A stretch of 64,000 nucleotides of DNA from an uncultured Cedecea sp. (GTDB lineage: Bacteria > Pseudomonadota > Gammaproteobacteria > Enterobacterales > Enterobacteriaceae). The notes beneath the pieces were generated by a model. The model was given only the letters and a program-made list of their open reading frames with translations. It made no database searches and had not been told where the DNA came from. The stretch is from NCBI RefSeq assembly GCF_947498825.1, contig NZ_CANMLV010000010.1:62001-126000 (forward strand), in the 5' to 3' direction. Shown here piece by piece: positions 54,251-63,955 of the stretch; within the stretch, counting starts at the first letter, position 1, and each line of letters starts with the position of its first letter. A program made the position numbers and the translations under genes.

Positions 54251-54636
54251 GCATGCCGGTTGGGGCTGCGATGTAGGGTCGGCATCTGTGTCTACCTTGC
54301 TTATTGGGGATGAGCGTTTTTTCAATGACAATTAAGGGCCTGTTATCGGTCAGCAACAGTAAATTAAAAATGAGACTCCGCTGCGTCACTCACTGGAATA
54401 CGCATACATAGTGTGAAAATTAACGGCAGTAATGTGAATTTTTAATGACAGGTTCAAATATAAATTTATTCGATATCTCGTTATTCATTGATAAATAATA
54501 AGTTTAATTTGATTGAAAAAGAAATGTAAGATGAATGTTATTCCTTAGTTGTTTTTCGTGGATTTTCAGTAAGATTATTCTTATATTGAGCGAATAATGC
54601 CTTTAACCTGAAAAGAACTTTGGATAGCAAGCCACT
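54251..54636. other. Intergenic region before the AraC-type regulator
   Basis: This 386-bp stretch, AT-rich toward its end, holds no credible gene. It should contain the regulator promoter; I cannot place the -35 and -10 boxes with confidence. Confidence 0.5.
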
Positions 54637-55602
54637 ATGTCTAGACCTTCTGCGCTTTACGTTCCACATATTTTGAATGCTAAAGAGATTGAGCCAGAAG
54701 AACGCATTGATCAGATAGCCGCGAACCTTAGCTGCTATGGTATCGAGGTCGCAGACAATCGGCGGCCAGAGGACATCATCGCCGTACATAAAACAATATC
54801 CGGAGTTATGGGGCATTATTGCAGCGCCTTGGGCTCAAAAAATGACATCATCTTCGATCCCCATAAAGCGAAGGAGCCGATGATTTATATTTCGTTGATT
54901 ATGCAAGGGGATCAGATAATTAATGGTCGGAAAAATAACAATAATACGCAGGTTGATCAGGGTAAATTAATACTGCATCTGCGTGATGACTATTGTCAGT
55001 ATCAGTCTACAGACGTCAAAGAGCTCTATGTTATCCCTCATGCTGATCAGGTGAAAACGGTGCTTACCGGGAAGCTAAATCAGCATGCTATTTCTCTGGA
55101 TAATCACTATCTGGCCGCTTTTCTCAAGTCTCATATGTTACATCTGGACCAGCAGTCAGCCAGTTTAAATACTAAAGAAACCGCGCTTATCGTTGATAGC
55201 CTTCATCATATGGCGCTGTTAATGATGTCAGATGTGGCGAAAGAAAAAGGAATGACGTCAGAAGATAAACAGAAACATATCTTCAATGCCGCCAAATCGT
55301 ACATTAAACAGAACTTTTCCCAGCATGAGATATCGCCAGATTCAATATCTAAAGTACTCCGTTGTTCAAGAGCTAGTCTTGATCGAGCATTTAATGAACA
55401 GGGGACATCAGTGATGCTGGTGATTAAAGGTACACGTTTAGATGCGGCGCGGGGATTATTAGAAAATAACAGGACGTTAAGAATAGAACAAATATCCTGG
55501 CTATGTGGTTTTGTGAATCATTCATTGTTCAGTAAGTTATTCAAAGAAAAATATAAAGTCTCTCCAAAAAGCTGGCGTGATAATTTTAATGGGTGCTTGT
55601 AA
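54637..55602 (+). CDS. AraC/XylS-family transcription regulator
   Basis: This 321-residue regulator has a C-terminal AraC DNA-binding domain (about 215-318): first helix-turn-helix ISPDSISKVLRCSRASLDRAFNEQG, second IEQISWLCGFVNHSLFSKLFKEKYKVSPKSWR. The N-terminal 200 residues resemble AraC-type effector domains without a clear ligand motif. It is followed, 716 bp downstream, by the transporter-amidase operon, which it probably controls. The start MSRPSALYVPHILNA is plausible, though the ribosome-binding site is weak. Confidence 0.88.
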   Translation: MSRPSALYVPHILNAKEIEPEERIDQIAANLSCYGIEVADNRRPEDIIAVHKTISGVMGHYCSALGSKNDIIFDPHKAKEPMIYISLIMQGDQIINGRKNNNNTQVDQGKLILHLRDDYCQYQSTDVKELYVIPHADQVKTVLTGKLNQHAISLDNHYLAAFLKSHMLHLDQQSASLNTKETALIVDSLHHMALLMMSDVAKEKGMTSEDKQKHIFNAAKSYIKQNFSQHEISPDSISKVLRCSRASLDRAFNEQGTSVMLVIKGTRLDAARGLLENNRTLRIEQISWLCGFVNHSLFSKLFKEKYKVSPKSWRDNFNGCL

Positions 55603-56318
55603 GTACCACACCACTGATAGCTAAATTTGACGTAAAAGCGCCTTAGAGTGAAAAGACCGAGTCCATTAAAGAATATGGGATTGGTGAGGCCAGAATTTAG
55701 CGTTATCTGTACCAGTTGTCCGGCCGTCCCTTCCAGCTCGATTATGCGCATAACCGAGCTTCTCCATGCTTTTCGAAATACATTCACGCCTGGAACAGCA
55801 ATCACCTTCAGAGTATCAGGCAGGCGTTTTCCAGCCGTTTCGAACTCTCGGTATGGCTGAACCTCAGCTCACGTATCGATGAAGTTAAATCGTGACAATA
55901 CATTGATATAATTAACTATAGCAATAGTAATGTATGTAAACTACATGGGGCGATATAGCACTATTTTTTGCTCTGTTCTGAACAGAGTATTACGTCGCTA
56001 TTCTTTGTCAGGCCAGTTGACTCTTTCATTTAATATTTATTTTTAAATATTTTGCCCAACTAAAAACATTATTTGTTGTTATAAATAAATATGGTTTTTT
56101 AATCATTAGTAGCATTTACATGAATTTTTTTCATTTATTTTCTAGTCATATATCTGAACGGTGTTTAGTATCAGAAAATACACATTGTTGTTCAAACTAT
56201 TGTGGTATTGCTTACCTCCATTCTCGTCTGGTTTCTGGCCGGCTGTATGCGTGGTGGTATTCAGTCAGTTTTATTCCCCAATACAAATGACTTAAAAATA
56301 TAGGTATGGAACTCTTTT
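55603..56318. other. Long gap before the transporter operon, with gene remnant
   Basis: A frame from about 55650 to 55894 carries a remnant, with one internal TAG near 55698, that ends RFELSVWLNLSSRIDEVKS and contains RYLYQLSGRPSFQLDYAHN. I do not recognise the family. The remainder (55895-56190) is AT-rich and probably holds the operon promoter. A short hydrophobic ORF (56202-56303) is listed separately. Confidence 0.5.
56202..56303 (+). CDS. Possible small membrane peptide before the transporter
   Basis: A 33-codon ORF (GTG at 56202) encodes a single hydrophobic segment, VVLLTSILVWFLAGCMRGG, and a short polar tail IQSVLFPNTND. It ends 15 bp before the transporter start. No clear ribosome-binding site is seen, and an ATG occurs only in the middle. 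It could be a real small protein of the operon or a chance ORF. Confidence 0.3.
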   Translation: MVLLTSILVWFLAGCMRGGIQSVLFPNTNDLKI

Positions 56319-57539
56319 ATGTCACAGATGCTTGCTTTGTTAATTGTCATGGTCATTTTATACTTGGGGGATATGATTTCCGTCAGAACGAAAGCCTGGA
56401 TCCCTTCGGTATTTGTGTGCGCCGTACTTTTTCTTATCGGTTATTGGACGTTTTTCCCTCAGGATATTGTTAGCCTGGCCGGTATTACCCCTGCGGTCGC
56501 CGTAATGTTGATGTACCTGCTGATTACCAACATGGGGACTTTACTCTCTGTGCCGGAGCTGGTGCGTCAGTGGAAAACAATTGTTATTTCACTGGCGGGG
56601 ATCGTCGGTATTGTTATTGCCGTATTTATTGCTTGTATGATGTTTTTTGATATGAATACGGCGATTGTCACTATTCCGCCTTTAGTCGGGGGAATAGTGT
56701 CGGCGCTTATCATGTCTAAAGGTGCAGCGAGTGCAGGACTCATTGACCTCTCCGTATTTGCCATCCTGATTTACGTGATGCAAGGATTTGCGGGTTACCC
56801 ACTGACCGCCATTATGCTGCAACGGGAAGGCAAACGCGTGTTGCAGAAATACCGTCAAGGGGAATGGCATGCATCGGCCGCGTTGCTGCCAGCTGATAAG
56901 ATGGCCACGACCTTGAGCGCTGAGGAGAAAATGCCTCATCTGTTTAGCTTTATTCCTGCCCATTACAATACCAGCTACTTCAAATTTCTTCGCCTGGCGC
57001 TGGTGGGATATTTGGCTTATGTGGTGTCAGGTTTTCTGGCTCCGGTCGTGAGTGTCAGTCCGTTTGTCCTGTGTTTACTCTTTGGGGTGATTGCCAGCTC
57101 TCTGGGCTTTCTCGAAAAACAGCCGCTGCAAAAAGCCAACGGTTTTGGTTTCGCGGTGATGGGGTTGATGCTGTTTATTTTTGATACCCTCAACAGAGCG
57201 ACGCCAGAGATGCTGTTACGCCTGCTGTTTCCAATGGTGTTGCTGATTGCTGTCGCAATAATCGGGATGTTTATTGTTTCCTGGATCGTGGGTAAATGCC
57301 TGGGGGTCAGCATGGAGATGGCCTTTGCCATCTCTTTGACTGCGATGTATGGTTTTCCGGCAGACTATATCATTACCAATGAAGCAATCACCTCACTGAC
57401 CAAAGATGAAAAAGAGCGCGAGATCCTGACTCAGCATATGTTAGCGCCTATGTTGGTGGGAGGGTTTATTTCTGTCACGATGGTGTCTGTCGTACTGGCC
57501 GGCATTATGGTGGGTTATATTACGCCAATGGTGGGATAA
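56319..57539 (+). CDS. Putative polytopic transporter
   Basis: This 406-residue inner-membrane protein has about ten to twelve hydrophobic segments: MLALLIVMVILYLGDMISV, IPSVFVCAVLFLIGYWTFF, VAVMLMYLLITNMGTLL, TIVISLAGIVGIVIAVFIACMMF and four or more near the end. A conserved-looking AFAISLTAMYGFPADYIITNEAI lies near residue 345 and a cytoplasmic loop at about 180-215. No common transporter family is recognised by eye. It is first in an operon with two amidohydrolases (3-bp gap), so it probably imports their substrate. Confidence 0.75.
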   Translation: MSQMLALLIVMVILYLGDMISVRTKAWIPSVFVCAVLFLIGYWTFFPQDIVSLAGITPAVAVMLMYLLITNMGTLLSVPELVRQWKTIVISLAGIVGIVIAVFIACMMFFDMNTAIVTIPPLVGGIVSALIMSKGAASAGLIDLSVFAILIYVMQGFAGYPLTAIMLQREGKRVLQKYRQGEWHASAALLPADKMATTLSAEEKMPHLFSFIPAHYNTSYFKFLRLALVGYLAYVVSGFLAPVVSVSPFVLCLLFGVIASSLGFLEKQPLQKANGFGFAVMGLMLFIFDTLNRATPEMLLRLLFPMVLLIAVAIIGMFIVSWIVGKCLGVSMEMAFAISLTAMYGFPADYIITNEAITSLTKDEKEREILTQHMLAPMLVGGFISVTMVSVVLAGIMVGYITPMVG

Positions 57540-57542
57540 AAT

Positions 57543-58793
57543 ATGAACGGTGCCAATGTTGAGCGGATACAGCGACAACTGGAACAGTTAGCTGAGTTTA
57601 CCGCCACTCCCGGAGAGGGAACCACACGCATGAGCTACAGTCCTCAGGGGCAGCTGGCGCGTGAATATATAAAGAGCCAAATGCTTGAAGCCGGGCTCAG
57701 CGTACGTGAAGATGCTATTGGCAATATTTTTGGTAAAAGTGCCGCCCAGGATCCTGAACTGCCTTCTGTGATGGTGGGGTCTCATTTCGACTCGGTGCCA
57801 AACGGTGGTGCCTTTGACGGCCCTGCGGGTGTAGTCATGGGACTGGAGGTGGCGAAACTGTTTCAAGAGCAGCGGTTGCTGCCACGCTATCCCTTGGAAG
57901 TGGTGGCGCTGGTGGAAGAAGAGGGATCGAGCTTTGGCCGGGGATTGCTGGCTTCCAGTGCCATAGTGGGCAAAGTGGATGCGGCAGAACTTCACCGCCT
58001 GTGCGATAGCCAGGGGAGATCCGCCGCGCACTGTATGGCCGAGGTCGGTTTTGATGCCGATCGTGTCGCCAGTGTTGTGCGTCCCGCATCCACGATAAAA
58101 GCCTTTATTGAACTGCATATTGAGCAGGGTCCCGTGCTGGAACAGGCATCACTCGATGTCGGGATTGTGGATGTGATAGTCGGGATCACGCAGTTAGTGG
58201 TGACTATCACGGGCAAAGCGGGCCACGCAGGCACGACGCCGATGAACAGGCGACAAGACGCGCTGGTTGCTGCCTGTCAGGTTATTGCTCAGGTGGGAGA
58301 GTTCGCCCGACAGGCAGGTGAAGAGACGGTCGCGACCACCGGCAAGCTTCAGGTTTTCCCCAACGGCGCAAATGTTATCCCCAGCAAAGTCATTTTTACC
58401 GTCGATATTCGCTCTAAAGACTGGCATAAGCTGCAGCAGGTGGTTGAGCAAACAAAAGCCTGCATTCATCAACAGTCGGGGGCGGGGATCCACTGTCACA
58501 TTGAGCAACCTTTACTGGTTGCACCTACGCAATTAGATCCTGAGATCCACCAATTGCTGGCGAAACATGGCGAGGCGTTGGGTCTGAAACAGCGCACCAT
58601 GGTCAGTGGTGCCGGCCACGATGCAATGATGTTTGCTGGCCAGACGGCAGTAGGCCTCGTTTTTGTGCCAAGTCGGGACGGTTTAAGTCATCACCCAGAT
58701 GAGTGGACTGACTATGCACAGATTCAGAAAGGCATTGAGGTTATTTTTCAAACAGTAAAAGAGATTACAGAGGCCAGTAACTATGACGAATAA
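57543..58793 (+). CDS. Zn-dependent N-carbamoyl-L-amino-acid hydrolase/allantoate amidohydrolase-type amidase
   Basis: This 416-residue M20-type amidase is of the AllC/HyuC group, which hydrolyses carbamoyl or allantoate amide bonds. Two-metal ligands: GSHFDSVPNGGAFDGPAGV (His and Asp), VEEEGSSFGRGLL (Glu pair), then HIEQGPVLE and GAGHDAMMFA (His). The dimerisation-domain signature is GKAGHAGTTPMNRRQDAL. The substrate cannot be set from sequence. It lies 3 bp after the transporter and overlaps the next gene by 11 bp. Confidence 0.88.
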   Translation: MNGANVERIQRQLEQLAEFTATPGEGTTRMSYSPQGQLAREYIKSQMLEAGLSVREDAIGNIFGKSAAQDPELPSVMVGSHFDSVPNGGAFDGPAGVVMGLEVAKLFQEQRLLPRYPLEVVALVEEEGSSFGRGLLASSAIVGKVDAAELHRLCDSQGRSAAHCMAEVGFDADRVASVVRPASTIKAFIELHIEQGPVLEQASLDVGIVDVIVGITQLVVTITGKAGHAGTTPMNRRQDALVAACQVIAQVGEFARQAGEETVATTGKLQVFPNGANVIPSKVIFTVDIRSKDWHKLQQVVEQTKACIHQQSGAGIHCHIEQPLLVAPTQLDPEIHQLLAKHGEALGLKQRTMVSGAGHDAMMFAGQTAVGLVFVPSRDGLSHHPDEWTDYAQIQKGIEVIFQTVKEITEASNYDE

Positions 58794-59967
58794 AGCCATC
58801 GCACAATCTATCCATAAGCATACTGAGGCGATGATTGCCTTTCGTCGCGATTTGCACGCCCATCCAGAGTTGCCCTGGGAAGAGGTACGTACCACTCAGA
58901 AAGTTGCACAAGCCTTAGAAGAGATAGGTATCCCCTATCGACTGACAAACCCCACAGGGGTGATTGCCGAGATAACCGGAGGGCTGCCCGGCAAGAGAGT
59001 GGCACTGCGTGCCGATATGGACGCCTTACCTGTGCAGGAATTGAGTGAAAATATAAGCTACAAGTCGCAAACGGACGGCAAAATGCACGCCTGTGGCCAT
59101 GATGCGCACACGGCAATGCTGCTGACCGCCGCCAAAGCGCTGTATGAAAATCGGCAAAGTCTACGGGGCAATGTGCGTCTCATTTTTCAGCCTGCAGAAG
59201 AGATAGCTCAGGGAGCCCGCGAGATGGTGAAGCAGGGGGCTGTTGAGGGCGTGGATAACGTGTTCGGTATGCATATTTGGACCACCAGCCCTTCAGGAAA
59301 AATCTCGTGCAATGTGGGGTCCACGTTTGCGTCAGCCGATCTGCTGAAAGTGACCTTTAAAGGCAAAGGTGGACATGGTTCCATGCCGGAAGCGTGCATT
59401 GATGCTGCGGTTGTCGCGTCTGCTTTTGTGATGAATGTCCAGTCAATTGTCTCTCGTGAAACGTCACCGCTGGAATCTGCTGTTGTCACCATTGGACGGA
59501 TGGAAGTGGGAACCCGTTTTAATGTGATAGCAGAAAATGCCGTACTGGATGGGACGGTACGTTGTTTCACCGCTGCAGCGAAAACACGGATCAAAGAGGC
59601 TATCGAACGGTATGCGCATCATACTGCTGCGATTTATGGCGCGACTGCTGTCGTTGACTACATTGATGGTACTTTGCCGGTCATTAACGAAGAACGCAGT
59701 GCCCTGTTGGCCCAGTCGGTGGTGCGGGAGGCGTTTGGTGAAGAGGTGCTGATGGCAGAAAAACCCACAACAGGCGGAGAAGATTTCAGCTTTTTTATTG
59801 AAAATATCCCTGGTTGTTTTGCTTTACTCGGTTGCGGTAATCCAGAGAAAGGTACGGACTGGGCACATCACCACGGCTGCTTCAATATTGACGAAGATGT
59901 AATGGCCAGCGGAGCTGAGCTTTACGCCCAATACGCCTGGAGTTATCTCCAGCAAGACGCGTTTTAA
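58783..59967 (+). CDS. M20-family amidohydrolase (aminoacylase/hippurate hydrolase type)
   Basis: This 394-residue zinc peptidase of the HipO/YxeP group removes acyl groups from N-acyl amino acids. Metal and catalytic motifs: RADMDALPVQE, HACGHDAHTAMLL (Cys/His), QPAEEIAQGAREM (Glu), FGMHIW and the final TGGEDFSFF and HHHGCFNIDED (His). The dimerisation domain holds GKGGHGSMPE. No signal peptide, so it acts in the cytoplasm. It is coupled to the upstream amidase, and a hairpin follows. Confidence 0.9.
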   Translation: MTNKAIAQSIHKHTEAMIAFRRDLHAHPELPWEEVRTTQKVAQALEEIGIPYRLTNPTGVIAEITGGLPGKRVALRADMDALPVQELSENISYKSQTDGKMHACGHDAHTAMLLTAAKALYENRQSLRGNVRLIFQPAEEIAQGAREMVKQGAVEGVDNVFGMHIWTTSPSGKISCNVGSTFASADLLKVTFKGKGGHGSMPEACIDAAVVASAFVMNVQSIVSRETSPLESAVVTIGRMEVGTRFNVIAENAVLDGTVRCFTAAAKTRIKEAIERYAHHTAAIYGATAVVDYIDGTLPVINEERSALLAQSVVREAFGEEVLMAEKPTTGGEDFSFFIENIPGCFALLGCGNPEKGTDWAHHHGCFNIDEDVMASGAELYAQYAWSYLQQDAF

Positions 59968-59979
59968 CCCTGCTTTATT

Positions 59980-59999
59980 CCCCCATGCAAGCATGGGGG
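59980..59999. terminator. Hairpin between convergent amidohydrolase and ABC genes
   Basis: CCCCCATGC and GCATGGGGG form a perfect 9-bp stem with a 2-base AA spacer, between the two converging transcripts. No long T tract follows on the plus strand; it could stop both. Confidence 0.7.
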
Positions 60000-60019
60000 A
60001 TGCTGCTGGGCCCTGTGAC

Positions 60020-60751
60020 TTACAGCACTTTGCTTAAAAAGGCTTGAGTACGTGGGTTCTCTGGCGCACTGAACAATTTTGCCGGGGTGCCTTGTTCCTG
60101 AATGATTCCCTGGTCGATAAAAATCACCCAGTCAGCGACTTCTTTGGCGAAGCCCATTTCATGGGTGACGATAACCATAGTCATACCTTCTTGAGCGAGC
60201 TGTTTCATGACGGCAAGCACTTCACCCACCAGTTCCGGATCGAGTGCAGAAGTGGGTTCATCAAACAGAATTATCGAAGGCTCCATCGCCAGGGCTCGGG
60301 CTATGGCAACGCGTTGCTGCTGTCCGCCTGACAGGCTGGAGGGCCAGGCATCAATTTTATCGAGCAGCCCCACTTTCGTCAGTAGTTTTTCAGCCTGCAA
60401 TGTTGCATCCGCTTTCGACAGGCCTTTTAAGGACATCGGGGCCATGATCAGGTTTTCCAGCACGGTCATATGCGGGAAAAGATTAAAGCGCTGGAATACC
60501 ATGCCGACGCTTTCGCGCAGCGTATTGAGGTTGGTTTTAGGATCATGAACAGCAAATCCATTAACCATAATCTCGCCACCGTTGGGTCTTTCCAGTGCGT
60601 TAAGGCAACGCAGAAAGGTACTTTTTCCCGATCCGGAAGGGCCAATAATACAGACCACATCTTGCGGTGCGATATCACAGGAGATGCCCCGTAATACATG
60701 GGAGCTGCCAAATTGTTTCTGTAAGTCCTTAACGTGAATCACTTCTGCCAA
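60020..60751 (-). CDS. Polar amino-acid ABC importer ATPase (GlnQ-type)
   Basis: This 243-residue ATPase of the PAAT importer family drives uptake with the adjacent permease. Walker [11 protein letters not shown]-loop [22 protein letters not shown], signature [15 protein letters not shown], Walker [14 protein letters not shown] and switch H in VTHEMGF are all present. It overlaps the permease gene by 23 bp on the same strand. The substrate is probably an amino acid, perhaps related to the neighbouring amidases. Confidence 0.93.
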   Translation of the reverse strand: MAEVIHVKDLQKQFGSSHVLRGISCDIAPQDVVCIIGPSGSGKSTFLRCLNALERPNGGEIMVNGFAVHDPKTNLNTLRESVGMVFQRFNLFPHMTVLENLIMAPMSLKGLSKADATLQAEKLLTKVGLLDKIDAWPSSLSGGQQQRVAIARALAMEPSIILFDEPTSALDPELVGEVLAVMKQLAQEGMTMVIVTHEMGFAKEVADWVIFIDQGIIQEQGTPAKLFSAPENPRTQAFLSKVL

Positions 60752-61493
60752 ACCTCTTTTCCATATATTGCACCAGCAGTGAGAGTATAAACGTCAGCAC
60801 CCAGTAGATAACTGAAATTGTCAGATAGGGTTCCCAGTAGGTGGCATAAGCCCCGGAAACCGTACGTGCGGCATAGGCTAAATCGGCAAGGCCGATGGCT
60901 GAAGCCAGAGACGAATCTTTAACAATCGCAATCGAGTTATTACCCAGTGGCGGCAGAATACGGCGAAAAGCCTGCGGCAGGATGACCTTACGCATGGTTT
61001 TCCACCAGCCCATTCCTAATGCGCGCGATGCTTCCATCTGGCCATTATCAATAGACTGAATACCGGCCCGGAAGATTTCCGAAACATAAGCGCCCGAGTT
61101 GAGAGAGATGGCAACAATACAGGAGAGAAACGCACCGTATTCGGTACGCAGATCTCGCGCAAAATCGACAGACATCAGCCCTGAGGTAACAAAAATGCCG
61201 TCTCGTGGGTTGATAAACATCGGTACCAGGGCGAAGTGCACCACCATGATTTGGACAAATAACGGGGTACCGCGAAAAGCACTGACGTAAATACGTACAG
61301 GCAGTTGTACTGCATAGCGAAGGATATATTTCCACGGGCCTTGCTCTGCACGAGCCATACGGCCCAGCCCCAGCATTAATCCCCAGGATGTGCCTAAAAT
61401 AACGCAGATGATGGTGCACTTGATGGTCATCAGTGCACCCTGCATAAAGAGCGGTGCGTATTCTGAGATTATCTCCCAGCGAAATCCGGTCAT
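60729..61493 (-). CDS. Polar amino-acid ABC importer permease
   Basis: This 254-residue inner-membrane permease of the HisM/GlnP family has a first segment [28 protein letters not shown] and a conserved EAA loop [32 protein letters not shown]. About five membrane helices are seen. A single permease gene implies a homodimer. It lies between the binding protein and the ATPase and overlaps the ATPase gene. Confidence 0.92.
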   Translation of the reverse strand: MTGFRWEIISEYAPLFMQGALMTIKCTIICVILGTSWGLMLGLGRMARAEQGPWKYILRYAVQLPVRIYVSAFRGTPLFVQIMVVHFALVPMFINPRDGIFVTSGLMSVDFARDLRTEYGAFLSCIVAISLNSGAYVSEIFRAGIQSIDNGQMEASRALGMGWWKTMRKVILPQAFRRILPPLGNNSIAIVKDSSLASAIGLADLAYAARTVSGAYATYWEPYLTISVIYWVLTFILSLLVQYMEKRFGRSDSR

Positions 61494-61530
61494 ACCTGTC
61501 CTTGACTGGGCCGAAACGGCCCATTGAAAA

Positions 61531-62310
61531 TTATTCTACTGGGAGGGTGGGAACGTTGTTATCAAACCAAGTAGCGTAGATTTTTGCGTAAGTGCCATCT
61601 GCAATAATTTTCTTCAAGCCAGCATCTAACTTCGCTTTGAGCTCACTGTTACCTTTCGCCACGGCGATACCAAAATATTGACGCTCAAACTTATCATCAG
61701 AAACCAGTTTCAGCGGTTTATCCGGGTGGGTTTTAATATAAAATTTAACCACACCGACATCGCCAACGGCGGCATCAATACCTTCTTCGCCCAGCTCTTG
61801 CAGCATCAGCGGAGTATTATCAAAGCGTTTAATATCGGTGCTGTTTTTACCCAAAACGTCTGATACTACGATATCGCCAGTACTGGAGTTAACCACCCCC
61901 ACTTTTTTACCTTTCAGAGAACTGATGGAGTCTATTTTAGAGTCAACAGGCACCACAATAGACTGTTCTGCCGGGAAGTAAGGGAGAGAAAAGTCGACCA
62001 TACCTTTACGTTTATCGGTGATGGTAATACCCGAAATAATAATATCGCGATCGCCTGTATTTAATGTTGCAAAGATACCTTCCCAGGGGGTGTTGATCAG
62101 CTTGATATCAAACCCTTCCGCTTTCGCGACAGCTTTAATGATATCGATATCAAAACCTTCCAGCTCTTTCTGGCTGTTTTCAAATTCGAAAGGGCGATAC
62201 GTTCCGCCAGAACCGACGACGTAAGTTTGAGCCAAGGCTTGCACAGAACTGAACATTGCAGCGATAACACAGCCGCCGATAGCTAATTTTTTCATTACAT
62301 TTGTTAACAT
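61531..62310 (-). CDS. Periplasmic amino-acid-binding protein of the ABC importer
   Basis: This solute-binding protein (SBP_bac_3 family, about 259 residues from the chosen start) carries a signal peptide ending near SVQALA, then YVVGSGGTYRPFEFENSQKELEGFDIDIIKAVA, the strand-helix core of PAAT binding proteins. Later blocks are SSLKGKKVGVVNSSTGDIVV and LKKIIADGTYAKIYATWF. I chose MLTNVMKK (62310); MKKLAIGG at 62295 or ATG at 62343 are also possible. It is first gene of the leftward operon and probably delivers the ligand to the permease. Confidence 0.88.
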   Translation of the reverse strand: MLTNVMKKLAIGGCVIAAMFSSVQALAQTYVVGSGGTYRPFEFENSQKELEGFDIDIIKAVAKAEGFDIKLINTPWEGIFATLNTGDRDIIISGITITDKRKGMVDFSLPYFPAEQSIVVPVDSKIDSISSLKGKKVGVVNSSTGDIVVSDVLGKNSTDIKRFDNTPLMLQELGEEGIDAAVGDVGVVKFYIKTHPDKPLKLVSDDKFERQYFGIAVAKGNSELKAKLDAGLKKIIADGTYAKIYATWFDNNVPTLPVE

Positions 62311-62551
62311 AAACGCTTTATACCCGTAAAATTTTTTATGCACTTAATATGCATATATATATAATTCTGTAGGCTGCTTCAACAGAAACTTTATTTTTCA
62401 TGACAATTGCTGACAAATAGTGCAATGATTCGAATTTACGGGTAAAGGGTAGTTTGTCATCTCTGTTTCACTGTCTGACAACGCCATATGGCGCAATATA
62501 GAGAAGCACTTGCAGTGCACAGATGACTGAAATTTAAGAACGTCGTCATTC

Positions 62552-62574
62552 AAAAAGGGGACCCTCGCCCCCTT
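62552..62574 (-). terminator. Terminator after the outer-membrane efflux gene
   Basis: Read on the minus strand, AGGGGG pairs with CCCCT (7-base loop), followed by TTTTTG. It starts within the stop codon of the gene. Confidence 0.65.
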
Positions 62575-63955
62575 ATTCTTCTACTGTCCATCCTCCGCCC
62601 AACGCCTTATACAAATCAATTTGCGCCAGCAGCAGGTTATTTTTGGCTTTCACTTCGTCGGTCTGCACCGAGAACAGCGTGCGCTGGGCATCGAGCACGT
62701 CAAGATATGACGAGTAGCCGTTTTGATAGCGGTTTTGGGCAATACGCAGGGTTTCCCGGGCGACTTTTTGCTGTGCTTGTCGTTCGGCCCACTGTTCCTG
62801 GTAGCCGGTGATCGCGTCAAGGCTGTCGTTAACTTCGGCAAAGGCGTTGCGCACTATTTTTTCATAGCTATAGAGCGCCTGATTACGCTGGGACTGGGAG
62901 ATATCCACAGCAGCATTCAGCGCCTGACGGTTTAGCAAGGGAGCCAGGATACTGCCACCCAGGCTCCAGAGCTGGAGCGGGTTATCGAGTAGCTCAGGTA
63001 GTCTGCGATCCTGTATCGATCCTGTTGCGCTTAAGTTTATCGACGGCAGCAGGTTGCCACGGGATTTCGCTAACGTCGCGTCTGCGGCAATAAGTTGCTG
63101 CTCTGCCTGCACGATGTCCGGTCGGCGGTTCAGCAGAGTTGAAGGCAGTTGCGACGGTAAACTCAGCGGCGTCAGGCTGTCGAAGTCTGCGTTGCGTACT
63201 ACCTCTCCCGGATTGGTTCCCAGCAACAGACTCAGGGCATTTTCCTGCTGCACGATTTGGTGTTTAAGCTGGGGGAGCTGCGCCCGGGTTGAACGGAGTT
63301 CGGAGTCTGACTGCATCAGTTCCAGTCGCGAGCTATAACCGGCTTCAACCTGGCGTTGAGCCAGGTTGAAAGCCTGTTCCCGGGATTTCAGCGTGGATTC
63401 CGTGACCTGGAGTTGTTCATCCAGTGCCATCAGGGTGACATAGCCTGATGCCACAGCCGAGGCAACGGTCAGGTCTGCGGCAGCCGCAGCAGCTTTCTGC
63501 GCTTCCAGCGTGGCTGTGGCAGCATTGACGGCGTTGCTGTTCACGCCCCAGAGGTCGACATTATAGCTGGCGGTAAGGCTGCCTTTATATAACGTACTGT
63601 AGACGGGCAAGCCAGTTACGGCAGATTGCGAGCGAGCGCGGGAGCCGTTAACTCCGGCATCCAGGGAGGGAAACAGGCCGCCTTCTGAGGCATAGACGCG
63701 TGCCTGATACTCATTGATGCGCTCGCGGGCAATCAAGACGTCGCTGTTATGGCGTAATGCCAGGTCGACGTATTGATTCAGATGACCGTCATGAAAATTG
63801 CGCCACCACAGGGGCTCTACAGGGCTTGCGGCTCCACCTGCGATACGCCATTCGGTCGGGATCTGCAGCGAGGACTTGGCTGGGGTGACATCCACTGACT
63901 GACAGGCACTCAGCAGAGCGGCGGTGAGCAGCACCGCGCTTGGGCGAAGGATCAT
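62573..63955 (-). CDS. Outer-membrane efflux lipoprotein (NodT/TolC family)
   Basis: This 460-residue outer-membrane channel protein of the NodT lipoprotein branch of the TolC family has a signal peptide with lipobox LLSAC at about residues 14-18. Two repeats of the outer-membrane factor domain follow: NQYVDLALRHNSDVLIARERI...ARVYASEGGLFPSLD and RRPDIVQAEQQLIAADATLAKSRGNLLPSINLSATGS. It ends AQIDLYKALGGGW, usual for the family. It is preceded on the same strand by an adaptor gene with a TGA/ATG overlap, so it belongs to a tripartite export system. Confidence 0.92.
   Translation of the reverse strand: MILRPSAVLLTAALLSACQSVDVTPAKSSLQIPTEWRIAGGAASPVEPLWWRNFHDGHLNQYVDLALRHNSDVLIARERINEYQARVYASEGGLFPSLDAGVNGSRARSQSAVTGLPVYSTLYKGSLTASYNVDLWGVNSNAVNAATATLEAQKAAAAAADLTVASAVASGYVTLMALDEQLQVTESTLKSREQAFNLAQRQVEAGYSSRLELMQSDSELRSTRAQLPQLKHQIVQQENALSLLLGTNPGEVVRNADFDSLTPLSLPSQLPSTLLNRRPDIVQAEQQLIAADATLAKSRGNLLPSINLSATGSIQDRRLPELLDNPLQLWSLGGSILAPLLNRQALNAAVDISQSQRNQALYSYEKIVRNAFAEVNDSLDAITGYQEQWAERQAQQKVARETLRIAQNRYQNGYSSYLDVLDAQRTLFSVQTDEVKAKNNLLLAQIDLYKALGGGWTVEE

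Noticed and set aside
55648-55860. Plus-strand 70-codon ORF in the gap after the AraC-type gene
   Set aside because: A different frame in this interval reads as a gene remnant, and this ORF lacks a start signal.
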